The notes below the pieces were generated by a model. It made no database searches, was not told where the DNA came from, and saw only the letters and a program-made list of their open reading frames with translations. 20,412 bases of DNA from IMG/VR virus record IMGVR_UViG_3300017758_000198, positions 1 to 20,412 of that record; one strand, given 5' to 3'. The position numbers and the translations under genes are program-made. Of the stretch, positions 1-6,852 are shown in pieces; the first letter of the stretch is position 1; every line of letters starts with the position of its first letter. This DNA is from a virus.

Positions 1-203
1 AATTGATTTACTTCGTCAGGATTGCGCCCTATAATAGCATAGATAACAACTGATAAACTTCCTACAATCATTCCTACGATAGATACTATAATATCTTTGT
101 TCTCTCTAGGAATAGAATTATTAGCTAAATATAACAATAATAAAATTACTAGAACAAAAATTCCTGCTGCTCCTGAATAGTGTATTAAGTCTTTCTTTTT
201 CAT
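1..203 (-). CDS. Two-helix membrane protein, holin-like, 3' part missing at window edge
   Basis: This is the N-terminal part (67 codons visible) of a small integral membrane protein. A basic start (MKKKDLIHYS) is followed by a hydrophobic helix at about residues 10-27, a short polar turn (NNSIPRENKD), a second helix at about 37-58, and then a charged tail beginning GRNPDEVNQ that runs off the left edge. Its ATG overlaps the stop of the upstream 48-aa gene in an ATGA junction, which implies translational coupling. Two short helices plus a charged C-terminus, next to another tiny membrane protein and after the tail fibre genes, is the usual layout of a phage lysis cassette. A holin or holin-associated role is therefore inferred. 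No endolysin is visible to confirm it. It could equally be another small phage membrane protein. Confidence 0.7.
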   Translation of the reverse strand, partial: MKKKDLIHYSGAAGIFVLVILLLLYLANNSIPRENKDIIVSIVGMIVGSLSVVIYAIIGRNPDEVNQ

Positions 204-346
204 TTAATCTGCTTATAGATTTTAGTTATGGTATAGATTATGGTTAATATTAAAACGACCGTTTGTAGTTGCGCATTTATATTAGGCAAACTACTAAATA
301 CTACTGCTCCTATATTCAATCCGTATATTCTTAAATCTTGTATCAT
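200..346 (-). CDS. 48-aa single-helix membrane protein, candidate holin
   Basis: This 48-residue protein begins MIQDLRIYGLNIGAVVFSS and has one clear hydrophobic helix at about residues 28-42 (VVLILTIIYTI), ending with a basic tail (KIYKQIK). Its ATG shares a base with the stop of the upstream LamG gene (TAATG), and its TGA overlaps the ATG of the next membrane protein. It is thus locked into the same transcript on both sides. Small proteins of the pattern 'basic start, IYGLN, one C-terminal membrane helix' follow the tail fibre genes in several flavobacterial phages as I remember them. A holin-like role is inferred from size, topology and position only. Confidence 0.65.
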   Translation of the reverse strand: MIQDLRIYGLNIGAVVFSSLPNINAQLQTVVLILTIIYTITKIYKQIK

Positions 347-2415
347 TATACTTCTGTTTTGCCAAAAGTTGTAGCGTTTTGATTAAATAATGCTTGTGCT
401 TCGGCTGTTGTCATTGCTTTGTTAAACACTTTTACTTGTGCGATATCTCCATTAAAATAATAACCAGAATTGTATCGACCTATCTCGAAGCCAGTACCAG
501 ATGCAGAACCATTTGCCGATGAAATAGAAGTTGAACCTGCTGCAACTCCATCAATAAAGAAATTAACTTTACCTAATTCCCTATCCCTAATACATATAAC
601 GTGATACCAAGTATTACTCGATATTGAAGAACTACTTTGCTGGTTTACAGCAGTACCGCCAGAATGATATAAACGTAAATTACCATTTGCTTTTATAATG
701 TCTAATTGCAATCCGCTACCTCCCTGAATTGTAGCCATAATTACATAAGCTCCACCCCCTGATATTGAACCTTGTACATATATCCAAGCACTTAAAGTGT
801 AGCTAGAGCTTCCTAAATTTGTGTTAAACGTATTATTGTTATCGAAATAGTCATTAGAACCATCAAACGAAAAAGCATCGACGTCTGGATTTGTGTGAGT
901 TGAAGTGTCAAATATTGCACCATACTTACTCATATCTACTCCATTAGGATAGCTAGGCTTAGTGAAGTTATAGTTTTGTCTTACTTCGTCTTGGGTTAAT
1001 TCAGCTTTGTAAACTCTTATCTGTCCTAATTGCCCGTCACTTCCATAGGCTGGAACAAAATCTACATCACCAACTCTTATTCCTGCTATTGATTGCGCCC
1101 CAGCTCCAACAGTACTAAAAGTATCTGATCGTTTAAGTTCACCATTAAGGTAGAATTTCATAGATGTTGGTGTCTTGGAGATGGAAACGTGATTCCATTT
1201 ATTTAGTGTAAGACCTAACGTGCTTAAATTAATCGCTTGGGCGGCTGTGCTAGACGTGCCGTAATAATATGACAGTAATTGCGAATTATAAAAACCAATA
1301 TGCCATCTGCTTTCCGAAGTTTTTTGGAATTGTACGATCGCATTTTGTGCTGTTAAGCTATCTGGATTGTACCAAAATTCAACAGTTGTGTTCCCTGAAG
1401 CATCTTCGATATTACCTGTGTAACTGTCGTTTCCGTAATATCCACCGCCAAAGTCTATCCAATCACCTAGTTCATCATCGTAGTTTACTGTACCGCTTTT
1501 TGTAAGGGCAACAGATGACTTTTTATCAGTCCAAGTAGTATTTGCCGATGACGTTAAATCTGCTGCATCAAAATGTAGTTTTAAATTTGTATCGTCTATA
1601 AGGTCTGTATAAACATAATCTCTACCGTGTCGGTAGTTTTGTCCTACTTCTGATGCTGAAAGTGCTATGCCATACACTCTAAAAGCACCCAAATAACCTT
1701 TCCATCTACCATCACTAGGGCTTATTTGTAGTGTTGTTAATGCAGTTCCAGTACCGCTTCCTTCTGATTCTGCATCAACTAAAACACCATTTATATAGAT
1801 ACTGGAAGTGTAAGAAGAAAAGGTAACTGCTATGTGATTCCATTTGTTAGTTGCCCAACCAGAACCGTTTGATGTTGGATTAAAATATCCTGTATCATTA
1901 TTAGTTCCACTTAAATACTTTATAAATCGCATTTGCGTACCACTAATAGTAAAGAAAGAAATACCCAAATCACTAAAAAGATATTGCGTTCCGCTATTAG
2001 TCGTTTGATAAACCCACATTTCAAAGCTAAATGTTGTTCCATCTAAAGCAGAAGTATTAGAACTAAAACTAATAGTGTTAGATGTTATGTCAAAATAACC
2101 CCCATTATCTATATCGTAAGTTGAAGCTGATACAGTAGCATTATTATTTGATGTTAAATCAGTCCAAGTAGTGCCTGTGCCACCATAAGAAGTAGCATCA
2201 CTAGCGTTTAAGTGTAGTTCTAAATCATCGGCATTATCAGACAAAGGTATTGTTACATCGTGTTCTGATATATCGTACCAAATAGAGCCATCTCCATCAT
2301 AAGAATCTACGTCATTGGCATCTAGGTGTAGTATAAGTCCTTGTTCAGCCTCATTAGCCGCTCCACCGTTTCCTGCTGCTACCTCTGTATCTATAAGTCT
2401 TTCGTTAATCGCCAT
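346..2415 (-). CDS. Triple LamG-domain virion adhesin / tail fibre protein
   Basis: A 689-residue protein carrying three laminin-G/concanavalin-type beta-sandwich domains at about residues 105-262, 315-482 and 513-681. Each has the family signature of W-x-H-[IV] followed by a strand ending in NG or DG: WNHIAVTFS with YINGVLVD, WNHVSISK with FYLNGELK, and WYHVICIRD with FFIDGVAAG. Each also ends in a strand such as LGAFRVYG, LGQIRVYK or IAQVKVFN. A shorter header motif of the type LHLDAxDxxSYxGxGxxWxD occurs at about 27-50, 65-87 and 278-297. No signal peptide is present. LamG domains bind glycans or proteins, and this gene follows a fibre-like gene and a tail-fibre-assembly-like gene. A receptor-binding role on the tail tip is therefore likely. 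The host ligand cannot be read from the sequence. Confidence 0.85.
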   Translation of the reverse strand: MAINERLIDTEVAAGNGGAANEAEQGLILHLDANDVDSYDGDGSIWYDISEHDVTIPLSDNADDLELHLNASDATSYGGTGTTWTDLTSNNNATVSASTYDIDNGGYFDITSNTISFSSNTSALDGTTFSFEMWVYQTTNSGTQYLFSDLGISFFTISGTQMRFIKYLSGTNNDTGYFNPTSNGSGWATNKWNHIAVTFSSYTSSIYINGVLVDAESEGSGTGTALTTLQISPSDGRWKGYLGAFRVYGIALSASEVGQNYRHGRDYVYTDLIDDTNLKLHFDAADLTSSANTTWTDKKSSVALTKSGTVNYDDELGDWIDFGGGYYGNDSYTGNIEDASGNTTVEFWYNPDSLTAQNAIVQFQKTSESRWHIGFYNSQLLSYYYGTSSTAAQAINLSTLGLTLNKWNHVSISKTPTSMKFYLNGELKRSDTFSTVGAGAQSIAGIRVGDVDFVPAYGSDGQLGQIRVYKAELTQDEVRQNYNFTKPSYPNGVDMSKYGAIFDTSTHTNPDVDAFSFDGSNDYFDNNNTFNTNLGSSSYTLSAWIYVQGSISGGGAYVIMATIQGGSGLQLDIIKANGNLRLYHSGGTAVNQQSSSSISSNTWYHVICIRDRELGKVNFFIDGVAAGSTSISSANGSASGTGFEIGRYNSGYYFNGDIAQVKVFNKAMTTAEAQALFNQNATTFGKTEV

Positions 2416-2424
2416 ATAAGGGAT

Positions 2425-2934
2425 TTAGAAGTTAATATCGTACTTCAATATAGAAGCCTTTGTAGTAAGAGCGTTTATTTCGCCCTCTTTAGTTGTTACG
2501 ATCGTTCTTATACCGCTTCTTTCCGTTACTACGTCAGAAGGGATAGCAGTACCGTTTTCAGCTTTTCTAATAGCGTACCAGTCGGTTGTAGCTAGTTTAT
2601 CATAGGCTACTTTTTTAAGTTCGCTTATACGCTCTGTTTTAAGTTGTGCTACCGTTTCGCTAATTACCTTAGTCTTTACATCGTAAATAAAAACTTCTCT
2701 AGTAATATCACTACCATCAACATCGGTATCTGCATAAGCGTTGTCAAAGTGTAGATTATGTATTGCCTGTGTTATAGGGTCATAATCTGGCACAATGACG
2801 TCAAAGAATCCAATCTCTTCTAATTCAGAACTAGATAACATCTTAGCATTTAGATAGCTCTTATTGTTTGCTAAAACTGTGTCTGGTATTTGGGAATATT
2901 TAACAATTTTTCCATTCTCTATTTTTGCTTTCAT
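2425..2934 (-). CDS. Tail fibre assembly-like / fibre-associated protein
   Basis: A 169-residue protein. The N-terminal half (MKAKIENGKIVKYSQIP, then a stretch with FFDVIVPDYDP) looks like the small 'current value/position' domain of tail fibre accessory proteins. The C-terminal half (about 95-169) is helical: VAQLKTERISELKKVAYDKL, DWYAIRKAENGTAIPSDVV, then EINALTTKASI. That helical pattern is common in phage proteins encoded beside tail fibres, including chaperone-like fibre assembly proteins. The gene sits 1 nt from the upstream fibre-like gene and 9 nt from the LamG adhesin, which supports a role in making or attaching the fibre. It could instead be a structural fibre part. The function is inferred. 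Confidence 0.65.
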   Translation of the reverse strand: MKAKIENGKIVKYSQIPDTVLANNKSYLNAKMLSSSELEEIGFFDVIVPDYDPITQAIHNLHFDNAYADTDVDGSDITREVFIYDVKTKVISETVAQLKTERISELKKVAYDKLATTDWYAIRKAENGTAIPSDVVTERSGIRTIVTTKEGEINALTTKASILKYDINF

Positions 2935-2935
2935 A

Positions 2936-3688
2936 TTATGCTACGTTTGAAATAGTGGCAAACATTTCTGAACTGCCGTTGGTTGATATAATTTGAATTA
3001 CGTTTTTAGATGCCGTTCCAGAATAAGTTCCGTTTAAACTTGTTACTCCTGTCATCGCTAAAGTTTGATTACCACTAATAACTAAAGTTTTAACCATACC
3101 TGTCTCAACATTAGAAAATGTTAATGTAGTTGATCCTGTTAATGTTTTAGTAAATACTGCTGCAGAACTAAAATCTACTTCTGACGCTGATATTGTTGCA
3201 CTTGTTGTAAATTCTCCTGCTAGTTTATCATAATCAATACCATCATCTTTTACTCTTAATGCACCTGTTCCATCAGTCGCTGATAATTCGATTGTAGCAC
3301 CATCAACTGTGGCTTCTACTTCATTAGCATTTACTGTGATACCATCGCCACCAACGACATTTAGAGTGGCATCGTCCGTATCTAAAGATGTACCAGTTAA
3401 ACCATCACCAGCTACAATAGATGTAATGTCACCATCAAATTCCGCTTTCCAAGTAAATCCACCCGTACTAGAATTGTATGTCAACACATAACCATCTACA
3501 GCAGAATTACTAGCTTTTATTTGGTTTTCATCGATTTCGAATGTTACCCCAGATAAATCACCTTGTTCTGAATAAGTTTGTCCGTATACTTCGGCAAACA
3601 TCTGTTTTACTTTAATGAATGCCTCCCTTAGAGTATTCCCATCATTAGCATTAGCTGCCGTTCCTACATTTAAATTTTGTGATGCCAT
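2936..3688 (-). CDS. Fibre-like structural protein
   Basis: A 250-residue Gly/Thr/Asn/Asp-rich protein. The start MASQNLNVGTAANANDGNTL followed by REAFIKVKQMFAEVY resembles the N-terminal attachment region of marine phage fibre and structural proteins. The middle (about 95-165) has short beta repeats such as VAGDGLTGTSL, VVGGDGITVNANEV and GALRVKDDGIDYDKL, the style of fibrous trimeric shafts. The C-terminus (about 165-250) is a beta-rich cap (TKTLTGSTTLTFSNV, LVISGNQTLAMTGV). It is a probable tail or head fibre. A TAAATTTG sequence just before the ATG (3693-3700) matches a Bacteroidota -7 element but sits too close to the start to be convincing. Confidence 0.7.
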   Translation of the reverse strand: MASQNLNVGTAANANDGNTLREAFIKVKQMFAEVYGQTYSEQGDLSGVTFEIDENQIKASNSAVDGYVLTYNSSTGGFTWKAEFDGDITSIVAGDGLTGTSLDTDDATLNVVGGDGITVNANEVEATVDGATIELSATDGTGALRVKDDGIDYDKLAGEFTTSATISASEVDFSSAAVFTKTLTGSTTLTFSNVETGMVKTLVISGNQTLAMTGVTSLNGTYSGTASKNVIQIISTNGSSEMFATISNVA

Positions 3689-3708
3689 ATTGCAAATTTA
3701 CTATTTTT

Positions 3709-3816
3709 TTAGTTCATACAGGCTGGTTCAGAGGCGATATCTATAGAAGTTTCATTGGCACTATTACCAAACCAACTACTACAGTATATTTCACCCCAGT
3801 TTATATTATTAGCCAT
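3709..3816 (-). CDS. 35-aa WG-type phage microprotein
   Basis: A short reading frame giving MANNINWGEIYCSSWFGNS followed by ANETSIDIASEPACMN. Its start overlaps the end of the preceding 51-aa gene by 8 nt, and it ends 20 nt before the fibre-like gene. Residues W7-G8-E9-I10-Y11 and the later WFG repeat the pattern WGKVYxxTNFG of the upstream microprotein, so the two are probably related. Tiny proteins starting 'MANNINWG.IY' ahead of fibre genes are familiar to me from flavobacterial phage genomes, where they have no known function. I infer a virion-associated or assembly role from position only. Confidence 0.65.
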   Translation of the reverse strand: MANNINWGEIYCSSWFGNSANETSIDIASEPACMN

Positions 3817-3964
3817 TTAATCTATTATTTATACTATCAATCAGTATGTTTATACTATCTATAAAAATGTTAGAGCTTAGTGCCAGAGCTTTGTTGAAAC
3901 CTAAATGGATTTCTGCTATCAACTCACCGAAGTTTGTTGTCTCGTACACTTTCCCCCAACTCAT
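3809..3964 (-). CDS. 51-aa WG-type phage microprotein
   Basis: A reading frame giving MSWGKVYETTNFGELIAEI, then HLGFNKALALSSNIFIDSIN and a final ILIDSINNRLNG. The N-terminal WGKVY...NFG matches the next gene's WGEIY...WFG. The C-terminal 30 residues are amphipathic and contain a small internal duplication (IDSIN ... IDSINN). Its ATG lies inside the upstream 44-aa frame, and its stop overlaps the ATG of the 35-aa gene. The chain of overlaps fits real, coupled genes. Function is unknown. Confidence 0.6.
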   Translation of the reverse strand: MSWGKVYETTNFGELIAEIHLGFNKALALSSNIFIDSINILIDSINNRLNG

Positions 3965-4058
3965 AATTATGCTTTCTTATATAACTAGAAAGCCTAATTT
4001 CGTTCTTTTGCTTTGGACGATATTGTCCTACTTTTTTTCTTTTCTTTATAATACCCAT
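3924..4058 (-). CDS. 44-aa basic microprotein overlapping both neighbours
   Basis: This frame gives MGIIKKRKKVGQYRPKQKNE, then IRLSSYIRKHNYELGESVRD and NKLR, a very basic product with the lysine/arginine residues mostly in the first half. The ATG lies inside the end of the connector gene (13-nt overlap). The frame also overlaps the start of the 51-aa microprotein by 41 nt, which is a long overlap for this operon. Without it, about 80 nt would be non-coding, which would be unusual in such a tightly packed operon. A nucleic-acid-binding role would fit the charge but is not shown. Confidence 0.45.
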   Translation of the reverse strand: MGIIKKRKKVGQYRPKQKNEIRLSSYIRKHNYELGESVRDNKLR

Positions 4059-4549
4059 CCACTAAACCCAGAGTCCTTATCTGGATAAATCTCTTCATTG
4101 TTGTTGCTGTAATATTCTGGAAACTTACTGGGAGCATTATACGTCATATAATCTATAAAACGATTTGTATAGTAGTCGGCATAATCTCTCTCCTTAGCAA
4201 TCAACTGGTCAATCTCACTCTTAGAAGCAATCTGGCTGCTTTCACTAGTGTGCTTATGAACCCCACCATTTGATACTGTATAAGCAGCAAAAGGAAGGTA
4301 TTCTGCCATCGCAAAATGGATAAGCATATCCTGTATATAGTCGTTGACCAAAGCGAGGTAATCCCCTGTGAGGCTTCCTGCAATAATATCGTTACTAATT
4401 TTATCGTATAAGTCACTACCTAAGTAATTTCTAATATGTATTTCTTGTGCTAATTTGATGAAGTGAATAAACTTATCTGTGTCTACGTTACCACTTAAAG
4501 CAGTATTCTTAACCAGATCATCTCTTTTGATAAATAGTGCTGTAGCCAT
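4046..4549 (-). CDS. Head-tail connector-like protein (DUF6712-type)
   Basis: A 167-residue, mainly helical protein. It begins MATALFIKRDDLVKNTALSG and then HFIKLAQEIHIRNYLGSDLY. It continues with LVNDYIQDMLIHFAMAEYLP and VSNGGVHKHTSESS, and ends with a helix (EIDQLIAKERDYADYYTNRF) and a polar tail. The pattern of an aqueous N-terminal helix pair, a 'HF.AEYLPF..Y.VSNGGV' segment and a conserved 'Y..R...Y' helix is that of the small head-completion/connector proteins in Bacteroidota phages that I associate with DUF6712. It starts one base after the portal stop, consistent with working on the portal ring. Family assignment is from memory of the pattern. Confidence 0.65.
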   Translation of the reverse strand: MATALFIKRDDLVKNTALSGNVDTDKFIHFIKLAQEIHIRNYLGSDLYDKISNDIIAGSLTGDYLALVNDYIQDMLIHFAMAEYLPFAAYTVSNGGVHKHTSESSQIASKSEIDQLIAKERDYADYYTNRFIDYMTYNAPSKFPEYYSNNNEEIYPDKDSGFSGWVL

Positions 4550-5760
4550 TATTCTTCAGTTTCTTCGTTAATCTCTTCTTCTCTCTTTACTTCTGTTGGC
4601 TTTACACCAGTTTCTTTTTCAACTTCGGCATCAGTCATAGCGTTGGTTAAATCAGTAAACTCTAAAGGCTGTAAAGTCTGGAAGTATAAGTCTAATTCAA
4701 TTTCGTTATACTCTAGTATCTTCTGTAGAGCGTCTATAATAGTAACCTGCATTGGACGAATAACTGTGTTATCCATAAGGATAGATGCAGTCTCTAGTTC
4801 CTGGGCATTGTTACCTAAACCAGTCTGGTCTTTAATCCCTACCAACATAGGTGATACGATTCTGTGAGATACCATAACCTTCTTCATACTTTCATCAGAA
4901 AGGAACTGGTATTGCTGGTGAGCATCGTTAAGCATTACAGGCTCAATAGAGGCAGCTAACTCTTTACTGTCGTTGAATGCCAATATGAATCTACCTGCGT
5001 TTGAAGTGCCAGAGAACTTATCATAGATTGCTCTTTCAATCTCATCTCTCTGCTCTTTATTTGGAGTACCGTTGTTAAAGTTAATTAACATACTAGGCTG
5101 CAAACCGTTCTGTATGTTATTTATATGATAATTGGCAATCTCTTCTTCTAATTCTGCGTATTGTAACCCTCCTTGATAATCTACAGGAGAGTAGTAGTAG
5201 AACCCTGCCTTATATGGGCGAATATAGAGTATCTCTAAGCCCTCTTTAGACGTTCCGAATGCTGGAATACGTTTAGGCTTCTCATCTCTTCGCATATCGC
5301 TCCAATTTGGATGATAATAGTACGCCTTAACATCTCCTATAGTAGCCTTCTCTGCTCTTAATGTTTCGATTGGAATATGTCTTGCTTCCACAATCCTAGA
5401 ATGGTCTTTACTATATATAACCTGTAGCGCAGCCTGTCCCATCATTTTGTAGTCGTATGTAATCTTCTTCATACATTCTTTACGGAACAATTCCCTCATA
5501 CGAGAATACTCTTCTGGTTTCTCTTCGCTATCTGTAGCTTCTAAACCTCTTCCATAAATCATTTCAGAGATGCCATTAACAGCAGCATTGTTTGTGGGAG
5601 AACCGTTGTAACGGTCTATTAAGTACTGAAAGTAGTTATTATCTTCACCATACTCTACCCAATCGTATCTAGTGTTCTCAATTACTGGGGGAGCTGTATA
5701 TGAGGATAAGTTCATTACGTGAACAGCATCTTTAACCCTTTCTATATTCTTTTCTTCCAT
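4549..5760 (-). CDS. Portal protein
   Basis: A 403-residue protein with portal-family features. An N-terminal clip/wing segment contains RYDWVEYGEDNNYFQYLIDR and NAAVNGISEMIYGRGLE. A central region includes HIPIETLRAEKATIGDVKAY and YYYSPVDYQGGLQYAELEEE. The C-terminal helical crown and stem contain HRIVSPMLVGIK, TGLGNNAQELETASILMDN and VIRPMQVTIIDALQKILEY, the typical portal segment in which a GLGN motif precedes the long helices. The last 25 residues are highly acidic (VEKETGVKPTEVKREEEI). The portal is the dodecameric channel at one capsid vertex, used for packaging and for attaching the tail. It is overlapped by 1 nt with both the upstream 111-aa gene and the downstream connector. Confidence 0.85.
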   Translation of the reverse strand: MEEKNIERVKDAVHVMNLSSYTAPPVIENTRYDWVEYGEDNNYFQYLIDRYNGSPTNNAAVNGISEMIYGRGLEATDSEEKPEEYSRMRELFRKECMKKITYDYKMMGQAALQVIYSKDHSRIVEARHIPIETLRAEKATIGDVKAYYYHPNWSDMRRDEKPKRIPAFGTSKEGLEILYIRPYKAGFYYYSPVDYQGGLQYAELEEEIANYHINNIQNGLQPSMLINFNNGTPNKEQRDEIERAIYDKFSGTSNAGRFILAFNDSKELAASIEPVMLNDAHQQYQFLSDESMKKVMVSHRIVSPMLVGIKDQTGLGNNAQELETASILMDNTVIRPMQVTIIDALQKILEYNEIELDLYFQTLQPLEFTDLTNAMTDAEVEKETGVKPTEVKREEEINEETEE

Positions 5761-6095
5761 TATAAAATTACAAAGTCATTATCGTAACCGCTTTCAGTTA
5801 CATATTCGTCTTTATTGATAAAGTATTTATCTAAGTCAGTTTGATCTGTACAGAAGATTAAACCTCTATATATCTCCGTAGAGCCATCTTTAACTCTAAA
5901 TGAGTATTGACTACCTTCCTTCAGAGAAAATGCACCAGTAAGCACCATATAGTCTCCATCAGTCGTTTTAGTGACCGATATAGTAGAAGTAGTGCGCTTA
6001 ATCTTATCAGTAACCGTAAGAGTAGGGCTAGAAACGTCCTTTCTCGGCACAATCTTAATAGACTGATTAGCTGTTGATGTTGTCAGTATTTGCAT
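5760..6095 (-). CDS. Hypothetical phage structural protein (beta-rich)
   Basis: A 111-residue protein rich in Thr/Ser and predicted beta strands: IKIVPRKD, TLTVTDKIKRTTSTISVT, DYMVLTGAFSLKEGSQYSF, then a short acidic tail with KYFINKDEYVTESGYDNDF. The layout (two or three strands, a 'LKEGSQYSFRV' hairpin, then 'EIYRGLIFCTDQ') resembles small Ig-like virion proteins found near the portal in related phages. It starts just after a terminator that closes the upstream gene and ends on the portal ATG. Function is unknown. It may be a minor head protein. Confidence 0.55.
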   Translation of the reverse strand: MQILTTSTANQSIKIVPRKDVSSPTLTVTDKIKRTTSTISVTKTTDGDYMVLTGAFSLKEGSQYSFRVKDGSTEIYRGLIFCTDQTDLDKYFINKDEYVTESGYDNDFVIL

Positions 6096-6133
6096 ACCTA
6101 AATAACTAAATGCATATATTTTGTTTCAAGGTA

Positions 6134-6167
6134 CAAAAAAAGGGCATACAAATGTATACCCTTTTAA
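6134..6167 (-). terminator. Rho-independent terminator after the tube-like gene
   Basis: A stem of 13 bp with one mismatch (6138-6150 pairing with 6153-6165, loop of two bases) is followed on the minus strand by seven T residues. It lies 17 nt past the stop of the tube-like gene. The complementary A-run on the other side means the plus strand has only a four-T tract, so the minus orientation is the stronger one. Confidence 0.8.
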
Positions 6168-6184
6168 AGTAACGTTGATTGTTA

Positions 6185-6772
6185 TTATACAGCAGTTGGA
6201 GTACCTACTGTTACAGTTCCAGCTTCACCAGCTACACCTTCCATTAAATCTAATGGGTAGTCTGCCGAACCAGCTCCTCCAGTTTCAACAAAGTTTGGTG
6301 GAGAAACTTCTTGTGCAGTAAAGGTTAGGTTGTAACCATTAAAGTCACCTAAAGCGTTTCCAGTAGAAACAGTACCTGCTGTTACGTCAGCACCATTCTC
6401 TTTACCCATTAAGAATATGTTGTCATTCTGGTCAACGATTAAGACGTGAGGTCTTCCTGCTGCCAATAACTTCAATTCTTTGTGGTCTTCTTTAGTTAGT
6501 TTCTTTAAAGTGATGTTTAGGGTTTGCTCATAAAATACAGTACCATTCTCCCTAGAAGAATTTATAGTTGTTTCAAACGAGTTATTACCTTTCACTTCGT
6601 ATGTATGTAAGGTGATTGCATTGTTAGTGTCACCAGTCATATTTGTTACCTCGTCATTACTTCCTGTTGTTACAGTTCCCATACCTCCAAAATCTATAAA
6701 GTAGACTTTTTTGATACCAGCAACTGTGTCTTTACAGGCTTCTGCACGAGATCGAGTTAAATTACAAGACAT
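6185..6772 (-). CDS. Probable tail tube / major structural protein
   Basis: A 195-residue protein if started at MSCNLTRSRAEACKD (6772). An upstream GTG at 6826 would add 18 residues but lies inside the terminator hairpin, so I reject it. The start with paired cysteines and 'KDTVAGIKKVYFIDFGG' is typical of a small major structural protein in Bacteroidota phages. The body is beta-rich: HTYEVKGNNSFETTINSS, VFYEQTLNITLKKLTKED, VLIVDQNDNIFLMGKENGAD, GDFNGYNLTFTAQE. That repeated 'strand, GKENGADVTAGT, FNGY.LTFTA.E' pattern is the style of tail tube proteins. It is isolated by a hairpin on each side, fitting separate, high-level expression. A head decoration role is the main alternative, since its neighbours are capsid and portal genes. 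Confidence 0.55.
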   Translation of the reverse strand: MSCNLTRSRAEACKDTVAGIKKVYFIDFGGMGTVTTGSNDEVTNMTGDTNNAITLHTYEVKGNNSFETTINSSRENGTVFYEQTLNITLKKLTKEDHKELKLLAAGRPHVLIVDQNDNIFLMGKENGADVTAGTVSTGNALGDFNGYNLTFTAQEVSPPNFVETGGAGSADYPLDLMEGVAGEAGTVTVGTPTAV

Positions 6773-6793
6773 ATTTTTTTTGTTTTTGATATG

Positions 6794-6830
6794 AAAAAAG
6801 GGTAGGTAGGCTCTCGGCTCACCCACCCTT
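6794..6830 (-). terminator. Hairpin terminator between capsid and tube-like genes
   Basis: On the minus strand, AAGGGTGGGTGAG can pair with CCTACCTACCCTT (stem of about 10 bp including G-U pairs, short loop CCGAGAG region) and is followed by six T residues. It lies 22 nt beyond the capsid stop and about 20 nt before the next ATG. Most transcripts would end here or be stabilised here, with limited read-through to the next gene. Confidence 0.75.
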
Positions 6831-6852
6831 ATTCAAAGATTATTGCTTATTC

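Noticed and set aside
3693-3700. TAAATTTG promoter-like element before the fibre-like gene
   Set aside because: It sits 4 nt from the ATG, so a transcript from it would begin inside the gene.
6773-6826. An 18-residue N-terminal extension of the tube-like gene from a GTG start
   Set aside because: It begins inside the terminator hairpin, and the MSCNL start matches the usual beginning of this kind of protein.
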